Part shown: one piece after another, positions 55,015-64,000 of the stretch
Position numbering within the stretch: the first letter of the stretch is position 1
Layout of the letters: every line of letters begins with the position of its first letter
Assembly: GCA_029641185.1 (NCBI GenBank)
Contig: JAPWGK010000004.1
Span: 1,302,001-1,366,000 of the forward strand
Origin: Pseudofabraea citricarpa
Lineage: Eukaryota; Ascomycota; Leotiomycetes; Helotiales; Dermateaceae
DNA length: 64,000 nt
Direction of reading: 5' to 3'
Translations under genes and position numbers: made by a program
Notes under the pieces: model-generated
The model's database searches: none
What the model saw: only the letters and a program-made list of their open reading frames with translations
What the model was told of the DNA's origin: nothing

Positions 55015-58000
55015 ATGGCAGACCTTGACGATGAAAAACCCGGAAATGGCCGCATCCAGTGGAATGACGCAGATGTCGAATCTGGTGTCAGACCGCGTGG
55101 ACAACTCCATCGCTCAAACTCGAACATATCCATCAACAGCCATCACAGTCGAAGAGAGACGATAGATCCCTCCTCTGCACTTCCAATCCAATACCGAACT
55201 GTGTCTTTTCAGATAGCGGAGTCGAAAGAGAAGAACGCTGCTGAGATTCAGAAAGCAAAGAATGATGCAGTTAAAGGTGCACGACGCCCTTGAATCCATT
55301 TAGACCATTCTAACACCCAACCAGAGCTCGCAGACCTCGACTGGCACACTGCCACGCCGGCAGAGATCTATACCCGTCTCTCTACCTCACTCACACAAGG
55401 GCTTTCTTCAGAGCAAGTCAAGAGGCGACTTACACAGCACGGCAAGAATATGCCATCACCGCCTCCAACCCATTATTTCCAGCAGATATTTGGATACTTC
55501 TTCAAGGGGTTTGGCTCTATTCTTCTCGTTGGCGCCATCTTAGTTTTCGTATCTTGGAAGCCTCTCGGTGAACCTCCAGCTCAAGCCAACTTGGCTTTGG
55601 CCATCGTCCTCCTAGCTGTCTTTTTCATTCAAGCTGCTTTCAATGCCTGGCAAGATTGGTCATCCTCTAGAGTCATGGCTTCTATCACTACTATGCTTCC
55701 AGATAACTGCTTAGTCCTTCGTGACGCTGCAAAGATTACGGTTGTGGCGAGCGACATCGTTCCAGGTGACATCCTCACTATCAAGTCTGGGAATAAATTG
55801 CCAGCAGATGTGCGATTTGTTGAAATGTCTTCAGATGCAAAGTTTGATCGGTCGATCCTAACAGGTATGACATCTATTCTTCTACTGTGAAATAACTACT
55901 AACAGTAAGTAGGCGAATCACTTCCGCTAGCAGGCACAGTAGAGAATACCGACCAGAATTATCTCGAGACAAAGTGTATCGGTTTACAGGGCACGCATTG
56001 CATTTCGGGCAGTGGTGTGGGAGTCGTTGTATCTACAGGAGACTCCACCGTCTTCGGAAAGATTGCGAAATTAACGAACACCCCAAAGACCGGCCTCACC
56101 ACTCTCGAAAAAGAGATCTTCAATTTTGTTATAATCATCTGTGCTATCATGCTCACCATGATTATTATTGCCATCGCAGTCTGGTAAGCAACCTGGTCTG
56201 ACAGTGATCTGAACTTGGAAGTTGATAATATCAGGGCGGGATATCTGCGAAAGGAGTATCCCAACTGGATAAATGTCCCTAACCTCATTGTCGCTTGCGT
56301 CTCTCTCGCAATCGCTTTTATCCCCGAAGGACTGCCAATTGCTCTGACGGCTAGCTTGACTATCACTGCGAATCTCATGCGGAAAAACAAGATTCTCTGC
56401 AAGTCCTTGAAGGTATGCAACTGATCATTCATGGCGTCTTCTTCAGGGAAGAGCTTGCTTCTGACACTCCTTTAGACCGTCGAAACTCTCGGTGCTGTTA
56501 GTGTCATCTGCTCCGATAAGACTGGTACACTCACAAAGGTATGGGCTGAGATCAATTCAAAGACTACCTTGGTTAACAGGGCGTAGAATAAAATGTACGT
56601 CACCGAATGCTGCATTGGCACAGAAACCATGACACCGCAATCCCTCCGAGACGACATGATTCATCGCCGACAAGAAATGAAGGGGAATGCCATCGAGCAG
56701 CTCCAATTAGTAGCAGGACTTTGTAATTCGGGAGAGTTTGATGCCGCAACCGATAACCTTCCTCTCCACGAGAGAAAGATCAATGGAGATGCGACGGATC
56801 AAGCTGTTTTGAGGCTGTCTGAATCATTGGGACCTGTGTCTGAGCTTCAGAACCTGTGGAAAAGGACATTTGAACTCGCATTCAACAGCAAGAACAAATA
56901 TATGATTCGAACTCTAGGTCTAGTCTCTGAGGAGGGGCTCAATTACGCACTGCCTAAATCCGAATCTGCTACTTTCAGACCTGACGATACGTGAGCTAAT
57001 GCCATACTCCAAAATGTAGAATTGAAGCTGATGAGATTTAGACTCTTGACTATCAAAGGTGCACCGGATGTCTTGATCGGCAGATGCACACACTATACTA
57101 CTATGGATGGGGAGTCTGACATTCTAGACGACAACACTCTCGCAACCATCGAGAATATCAAGAATACATGGTCTGCCCAGGGTAAACGTGTTATTCTTCT
57201 CGCTCGAAAGACAATATCTGTTCAAGAAATCAAATCTGCACCTACCTCAAGCCATTTCGAGGATGAGATTATGCATCATGCCAGAAGTGATCTTACACTC
57301 GTTGGCATGGTTGGAATCGTTGACCCCCCTCGTGATGAGATTCCTACTGTTGTCAAGACTCTGCGACGCGCTGGCATTCGAATATTTATGGTAAGCATTT
57401 TATCGACAAGAGGGTCCAAAGCTAACCCACGCATGGTAGGTTACTGGAGACTTCGCTCTTACTGCGCAGGCAATTGCGGCAGATTGCGGTATCATTACAA
57501 ACCCTCCTAGCCTGGTAAAGAACATCTCCGCACTCCGGCGTTCTGAAGCCTCATCTATTTCGTCAATCGATGATTGCAAAACTGCCGGTCATCCACCACA
57601 TGGAACAACCTCTATTGTTCTCTCAGGACCAGAATTGATAACTCTGAACGAAACACAATGGGATCAGCTCTGCACCTACGATGAGATTGTATTTGCGCGC
57701 ACCACTCCGGAACAGAAGCTTCGGATCGTCAAGGAGTTTCAAGGACGCGACGAAATCGTGGGTATGACAGGTGATGGCGTTAACGATGCCCCGTCCCTTA
57801 AGGCAGTCGATATTGGTATTGCGCTCGGCAGTGGTAGTGACATTGCTATCGAAGCCGCCGACATGGTGCTTCTGGAGAGTTTTGGAGCTGTAGTCGAGGC
57901 AGTCCAGTATGGCCGTGTGGTGTTCGACAAGTAAGTGACCTCTTGTACAGTCCACACAATGAGACACCCTGGTTTCTGACACAGCTCTTAGCCTCAAGAA

Positions 58001-58975
58001 AACAATTGCCTACCTCCTCCCAGCTGGGTCATTTGCTGAGTTCTGGCCCGTCATGACCAACGTCATCTTTGGTCTTCCACAGATCCTGTCCTCGTTTCTC
58101 ATGATCATCATATGGTAGCTCCCCATCATGAATCCCAACATAAGCTCTACTAATAGAATCTGAAGCTGTTTCACCGACTGCGCCGCCGCGACTGTCCTCG
58201 CCTACGAAACCCCAGAAGCCGATGTCCTGCTTCGAAAGCCCCGTAACCCCAAAACCGACCGGTTGGTAGATTGGCAGCTTATGCTGCAAGCATATGGCTT
58301 TGTTGGCGTTCTCCAGACCGTCAGCTCCTTTGCTATGTCTTATTGTAAGTGACGCCAAGAACTATTTGCATGTTCTCGAGGATGTTGGATCTGTGAGACA
58401 TCCAAGCAATGGCTTCAGCCACACGATCTTGGATCGCCGCGCCGGCATTGGATGATTTGTGGGAGAGCTATCCAACATCCAACGCAGTTACCTTTTGAAT
58501 GTGATTTTCCAGAACAGTAACTAACCATCTGCTAGGGTATCTCGAGCGAAACGGCATTGATTTCAAATACCTCTGGTTCCAATACGGACAACTGCCCGAC
58601 TCCATCGAAGCCGACTACGCCAGCAGCAAGCTCGCCGAAGCCTCCAGCATCTACTTTGTGAACCTCGTGGTTATGCAGTGGTTCAACCTGATGGCTTTGC
58701 GTACGCGTCGGCTGAGCATCTTCCAACACCCGCCGGCATTCAACAAGGCTACACAGAACCTGTACCTCTTCCCGGCCATCGCCTTCTCCCTCGTCATGGC
58801 CATCTTCTGGCTGTATATCCCACAGCTGCAGTCCGTTCTTGGCACATCTGAGGTGCCGGTTGAGCACTTCTTCCTCCCTGCGGCTTTTGGTCTCATCATC
58901 TTGTTCTTGGACGAAGCTCGGAAGTGGGGAGTCAGGAGATGGCCGGCTGGGATTCTTGCGAGGTGTGCTTGGTAG
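55015..58975 (+). CDS. P-type ATPase, type IIC (Na,K-/H,K-ATPase alpha-like)
   Basis: Eleven exons (55015-55276, 55325-55864, 55913-56183, 56235-56412, 56476-56538, 56587-56990, 57042-57390, 57440-57930, 57992-58114, 58166-58344, 58536-58975) join in frame to 1,099 aa. Actuator motif LTGESLPLAGT, TM4 FIPEGLPIALT, phosphorylation site CSDKTGTLTK (D431), nucleotide domain KGAPDVL, and hinge TGDGVNDAPSLK are all intact. The region after TM6, LAYETPEADVLLRKPRNPKTDRLV, is the type IIC signature shared with animal Na,K-ATPase alpha, not with ENA or SERCA pumps. Ion-site residues differ: TM5 reads AYLLPAGSFAEFWPV (Glu kept) and TM6 reads CCFTDCAAA, with Cys at the Asp804-equivalent. The transported ions are therefore uncertain. 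No beta subunit gene is nearby. Confidence 0.94.
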
Positions 58976-60342
58976 AGGCGATTGTTTGTTTTCGTTGAGC
59001 AGGTTGGTGTTGGTTGGTAGATCAGCGGGTGTCGAGAGTTAGCGATCGGTTGTGGGGGGCGATGGCGGTTTACTTAGGACTTCCGTAATGATACCATTTT
59101 TGTTATATTTTTAATTTCGCATCGATAGCCTTACATAAACACCCTGCAAGGTATGCAGATATAACTGCGCATTGTAATACAGTTGTGCTCGCCTGCATTG
59201 AAGAGCGAAGATGGAAACGTAGCGAGGCGGCGGGCACAAGCAAGGCTGATACTGTATTGTTAAACATAGGTTCATCCCAAGAACCCAAGCATCGCCACGA
59301 TCGGCTTCCCACAGATTCCAACCGCAGTTGAATAAATTAGATAGAACTCCAGTATTGGTCCCTGGACTTGCGTCGATCACCTCATAGGACGATGACGATG
59401 CACGGGCACTCGCTTCGCTTGGGCAGTCTAGCCCCGATCCAGAAGGTCGGAGAGGGCAGACAAGAGGATTCCCGGGCGATAACAACAAGAGCTGCCTTTG
59501 CCAGCTTTTGCCAGCCTGTAAGCACGCTCTACGCAGCCTCTACGCACCCTGTAAGGTCCTGGAGCTTCCTACTCTGTGATGAGTGCCGTTCGTCATGATG
59601 CAGCGTGCGGAGGCCGCTCGGGTAAAGGTACTGTACCTACAGTGCAGTGCAGTGCAGTGCATTTGCAGTGTAGCGTAGGTAGGGTATAGGTAGGCTATGA
59701 TGAGATGAGAGAACGAAGATCCCACTCTTTCCTGCCTATAAAGCTTGATTGATCTCCCTCCTCTCTTTCTCAGGACACCGAGAGCTGTCTAGGTCGAGAA
59801 AGCCGGAAGTGAGCTGAAGCTTTGGTGAGTCTCTCTTTTGCCGTCTTCATTTGTCGTTACCCGTCACATCTCTTGAGTCATGTCTGCTTAGGATTCAGAA
59901 ATGAGAGGAGACTCAGTCGTCGGGGTCCAGCTTGCATTGAGTTCTGGGGTTTCTTTGTTCTGCCAGACAAAACTCGCAGCTTGATATTGTTCTCTTAGTC
60001 GTGTGGTCGTGTGGTGGTGTTGTCTTGTCTCGTGTCGGGTCACGCTTGGGCGCAACCGCATCGCCGCAGGACTTTGTCTAATTACCTCCTCGCCTTGCCA
60101 TTGTTTTTGTTCTCCTTTCTTTCCTACACGATCCCAACGCCCACGTCGACTGACAGTGCAATGGGAACAGGTGTTAGTTAACAGAGCACACGCAAGCAAC
60201 ATCCTTCTGTCCCTCCTTCTCTGGGAATTCTTCACATCTTCGCAACTTTCACATTCGTTTGTCTACTTTGCGCGACCAGCAATTCCCGAGTGCAGCAAGA
60301 GAAACCTCGAGCTTCTGATCTGGGTTATTGAGAATCGCAAAG
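58976..60342. other. Intergenic region with S28 peptidase promoter
   Basis: 1.37 kb without a supported gene. A short (agtgc)x4 repeat is at 59641-59660. Pyrimidine-rich sequence from about 59750 onward looks like promoter and leader. Confidence 0.5.
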
Positions 60343-62234
60343 ATGCAGTCCTCGTGGATTCGTGCACTTGTCGTGCTTCTTACCGCTCAAGCTGCCGCGG
60401 CCTATTCTCCTAAGTCGGCTGCTATTGAGAAGCGCATCAATGTAAGTACCATGTATTCACCACGAGCTATTGACCAACATCAATACTGACTACATTCAGT
60501 CGAACACTCTCGGCAGCAGAAGCATTCTACCACGAGAGGAGCTCGCACTGACTGATTTGTTGTAAGTCACGTTTTTGCCCATGTTTTCTGGGCACCCTGA
60601 CTCGAGAGACACTATTAACACACGCTACAGTCCCGAGCACAACATCTCAGTCCCCGTTGATCACTTCCGCAACTCCAGTCGTTATGAGCCTCATTGCAAT
60701 GGCACATTTGATCTCAGATATTACTTCGATGCCACGTACTACAAGGCAGGGGGACCTGTAATCGTCCTTCAATCTGGTGAGACTTCAGCTGTTGGCCGTT
60801 TGGGATTCTTGCAAAAGGGCCTCATTCACCAACTTGCCGAGGCGACCAATGGAATCGCAGTCGTGCTTGAGCATCGTTACTATGGAACCAGTTGGCCCGT
60901 CCCTGATCTGTCCACGGAGAACCTGCGTTTCTTAACCACCGAACAAGCTCTTGCCGACGAAGCGTACTTTGCACAGAATGTCGTGTTCCCGGGATTAGAA
61001 GACCTTGATCTGACGGCACCAAATGTGCCTTGGATTGGATATGGAGGATCTTACGCAGGAGGCTTCAATGCCTTCTTGCGAGTCGTTTATCCGGATGTTT
61101 TCTGGGGTATGCTTCATCAGATATGTTCGATGGCCCAGTTACTAACTTGCAACAGGCACAATCTCATCCAGTGGAGTCGTTGAAGCCATCTGGGATTACT
61201 GGACCTACTACGAGCCGGTAAGATGGTATGCGCCTCAAGACTGCATAACCAACGTGCAGAAGCTCACGAATGTCGTGGACAACATTCTGCTGAAGCTCAA
61301 CTCCAGCTCCACCACAGCAGAGCTAAAAGCAGCCTTCAATCTGCCCAACGTGACGTATGACGATGATTTTGCCAACGTCCTGAGCTACGGCATCTCAGGC
61401 TGGCAGAGCAAGAACTGGGACCCGGCCCTCAACTCTGATGACTTCGACCTCTTCTGCAACAACATAACATCGAGTGAGATCATCTGGCCCGCCGAAGAAT
61501 CCCTGACGACCACGGTCAAGGACCTGATTACCAAGGGAGGATATGCCGCCGAAGTCGACAACCTGACTGTGCCCATGCTGAACTACATCGGCTATCTGAA
61601 CGACTACGTGATCAGCGGCTGCGAGAGCATCGACCAAGATGCATGCTTCACGCAGCACGACTTCAGCGCGTACGAAGAAGACGACCTGAGCGCCTCATGG
61701 CGAAGCTGGCCCTACCAGTACTGCACGGAATGGGGATACCTGCAAACGGGATCCGGCGTGCCGGCCGACCAGCTGCCTCTGCTCTCGCGGCTCATCGATC
61801 TCGAGTACAGCTCGCTGATCTGCGAAGGAGCATTCAACATCACGACGCCGCCCGACGTCGAGAAGGTGAACAAGTACGGCGGATTCAACATCTCGTACCC
61901 GCGCCTCGCCATGGTCGATGGTGAGTGGGACCCGTGGCGTCCAGCAACTGCGCACGCCTCGCCCTTCAACGAGACGGCTGTCAATCGCACTGATTCCGTC
62001 AGCGAGCCTTTCATCTTGATTCCCGCCGCCGTGCACCACTGGGATGAGAATGGGCTGTTCCCGAACGAGACGGTCAACACGCCGCCGGATTTGTTGCCGC
62101 CTCAGACGGTGCGCGACGCACAGGCAGCGATCCTGTCTTTCGTCCAGGAGTGGCTGGCTGAGTGGGAGACATATAGCAGCAGTTCCTCAACGGCGGAGGA
62201 GAAGGAGAAGGAGAACGACGAGGAGGATCTCTGA
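60343..62234 (+). CDS. Secreted serine peptidase of family S28 (lysosomal Pro-X carboxypeptidase-like)
   Basis: Four exons (60343-60441, 60500-60561, 60631-61106, 61156-62234) encode 571 aa. A signal peptide (MQSSWIRALVVLLTAQAAAAYS) and a short pro-region with KR precede VPVDHF, the usual start of the catalytic domain. The nucleophile is Ser194 in GYGGSYAGG; the Asp is in DGEWDPWRPA and the His in AAVHHWDENG. Many N-glycosylation sequons (NIS, NSS, NGT, NIT, NLT) fit an extracellular enzyme. Such fungal proteases cleave after Pro or Ala at acidic pH and serve in nutrient digestion. The C-terminal tail is unusual, a Ser run followed by an acidic/Lys stretch (EEKEKENDEEDL). Confidence 0.95.
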
Positions 62235-63062
62235 AGACACTACTCATGCCGGTTGGTGCGATACCTGTATTCTGGATTGTTTGGCTTGTTTGGATTGCTT
62301 GCTGTGCCAGTGTGTTTGAAGTCTTCTCTTTTCTTCTGCTCTTCTTTTCGGACGCCAGAGGATTGGGTGTGGATGTGAGATCCAAAGGAAAAAAGGAAAA
62401 AAGAAAAAGAAAAACGAGGAAAGGGTATTATAAAATGTTTGCTGCTGCGGAAGAGGAGGAGCCGCGCGGATGTGGAACTTTGTATGAGTAAAGATCGAGG
62501 TTCTTCTTTTACCTTTTCTTTCACCTTTCCTTCCACGCGCCTTGCTTTGGCTGCAAACACATAATAAGATACAATACAGCACAATAAAATTCAATTCAAT
62601 CCAATTCAATGAATAGATGTATGAATAGCGATTGAGGTCTATTGAGGCAGCGTCAATATCATGTGTTCCTATTGAGGGCGGAATCGCGGTCGGTGTATAA
62701 ATGTAGGCGAGGTACCTGTAGATATCCGCTAAACCAATGCTAGAATTGTTTCTTTGGTCATGAATAGGTAAACACATGGAACGGAATCAATAATTCTGGT
62801 AGATATTTCCTGCACTACATACCTATACACATGCTATCAAATGCCAAGGTGGGTTTCTTAAGAAGCTGAACTTGGCAAGAGACCCAGAGTGTGTATTTAC
62901 GGCTCGGTTCTGCATCCTGTACCTCTTGAGTCTAGATTATGGCATAGCCACCGCGCGGAATCGAACAGGCGTCTAACTTTCTCCTTCTCTTCTGCCACCT
63001 GTTACGTACAGAGAGATGCCCTGCACTAACCTCCTCGGCTTTCGTGTCTATTCTTGTCTTCT
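62235..63062. other. Convergent intergenic region
   Basis: 828 bp between the S28 peptidase and the reductase. It has A-rich runs near 62375-62430 and no supported gene. Confidence 0.5.
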
Positions 63063-64000
63063 CTAGAAAGCAAAAACTTGGTCCTCGAGCTTGCTGACGG
63101 GTTTGGCCTTCTTGAATCCTAGTCCTTCAGATGCCTTTTTCATGGCGCTGATCATAGGAGGAGGTCCACAGAGCAAAAGCTTGACGTCATCTGCAGCCTT
63201 GGGCAACCATTTCTACAGGAATGTAAGTATGGAACAATTGAAGTTAAAGAGCCAAAAACTTACGGTCATCATTTCTGGGGTAACGAATCCGACACCTCCA
63301 GCCCACTTCTCTGGTGGGTTGTTCAATACGTAGTGAACTCTGAATCCCTTGTCCTCGGCGGCCAACTTATCCAAATCGTCCTTCAGGAGAATATCTTCTT
63401 GGTTGACATTGGCAAAGATGAGGTCGATTTCCGTCTTGTCTCCGCTTGGGCGACCTCGGATGACAGCGCGAATGATCTGGAGCATGGGGGTAATTCCAGT
63501 TCCACCTGCAATCATACCAAAGTGACGGACCATATTGGGGGTGTAGACCATTGCGCCCTTAGGACCGCGGACTTTGATGGTTTGACCGACGGTCAGCGAT
63601 GCCATGTACTTTGAGATATTTCCGGTAGGGTAGGACTTGATCAAGAGATCAAAGAATCCGGGTTGGTGGTCTCCGGACACTGGGGTGTAGGAGCGAACAA
63701 TTTCCTTGGTTGCGCCATCGGGTTGAGGTAAGTTGGCAGAGATTGAGATGTGCTGACCGATTGGCAGGCCGAGAATTGAGCTTGAGGAAGGGAGAGCAAA
63801 ACGGTAGCTGTAAAATGTCAGAGTCTGGTCTCGCAAAAGAGCATTTTAGGTTTCGGTACTGACATTGCAACGTTGTGAGAAATGATAGTCTTCTCGGTGA
63901 GCTCAAAATCTTGGAAGACGGTAGGCTTGAGAACAGGCGTGGAGCCTAGAATAAGTCAGAATCATCATCTAAGGGCAGCAACGGTGGAAAACGTACGACT
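63063..64000 (-). CDS. CBR1: NADH-cytochrome b5 reductase (Cbr1-like), 5' partial
   Basis: The gene leaves the window at the right edge. Visible exons are 64000-63997 (four bases), 63945-63864, 63807-63264 and 63212-63063. The FAD-binding motif is RSYTPVS, with a second FAD contact in [10 protein letters not shown]. The NADH domain has [12 protein letters not shown] and the terminal [38 protein letters not shown]. The visible part lacks the N-terminal membrane anchor. The N-terminal segment [30 protein letters not shown] matches the outer-membrane or ER Cbr1 group rather than the mitochondrial intermembrane Mcr1, but the missing N-terminus prevents certainty. It passes electrons from NADH to cytochrome b5 for sterol and fatty-acid modification. 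Confidence 0.94.

Noticed and set aside
55015..58975. ENA-type sodium pump or SERCA calcium pump
   Set aside because: The segment after TM6 and the PRNPKTDRLV sequence are type IIC signatures absent from ENA and SERCA pumps.
62930..62985. Possible tRNA T-arm (gttcgattcc on the minus strand)
   Set aside because: The flanking five bases do not pair and no acceptor or anticodon arms can be folded around it.

Overview
This is a piece of nuclear chromosome from a filamentous ascomycete (Pezizomycotina). Genes are split by many short introns (about 45-110 nt, GT...AG, CTAAC/CTGAC-like branch sites). Several products are fungus-specific (Nup82, Ecm14, an Asp f 2/Pra1-type zinc-binding protein, fungal Trk). 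Intergenic regions are long (1-3 kb) and rich in microsatellites. The class cannot be read safely from sequence alone; a leotiomycete-like fungus is only a guess. I rebuilt 24 protein genes exon by exon, requiring reading-frame continuity across every junction. Two run off the window edges (Ecm14 at the left, a cytochrome b5 reductase at the right). No rRNA, tRNA, CRISPR array or intact transposon was seen.

Left part (1-30 kb): Ecm14 pseudo-carboxypeptidase; epoxide hydrolase; a DUF300/TMEM184-type membrane protein; an MAPEG (microsomal GST3-like) protein; a 370-aa Arg/Glu-rich protein; a divergent pair of a butanediol-dehydrogenase-like MDR enzyme and a ThDP enzyme, which together could form and reduce an acyloin; a Trk potassium transporter with tandem repeats upstream; a 602-aa disordered protein; an SRPK-like kinase. 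Between these lie long gene-poor stretches full of simple repeats.

Middle (30-40 kb): a striking six-exon gene for a 159-aa protein ending in about 17 tandem Cys-x-Asp-Arg units; histone H4; and two tight divergent housekeeping pairs (TRS20/mL60 and CBP20/NUP82).

Right part (40-64 kb): a divergent zinc locus pairs an Asp f 2/Pra1-like secreted protein with a ZIP transporter. The transporter has four extracellular Cys-His repeats, and the shared intergenic region is enriched in PacC-like and ZafA-like hexamers. Then come a 323-aa unknown protein, PI 4-kinase PIK1, a 366-aa unknown protein, a type IIC (Na,K-ATPase-like) P-type ATPase, an S28 serine peptidase, and NADH-cytochrome b5 reductase.

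The best candidates for something new are the CxDR mini-exon gene (30101-30844) and the exon-duplicated metal-binding repeats of the zinc locus (40312-44735).
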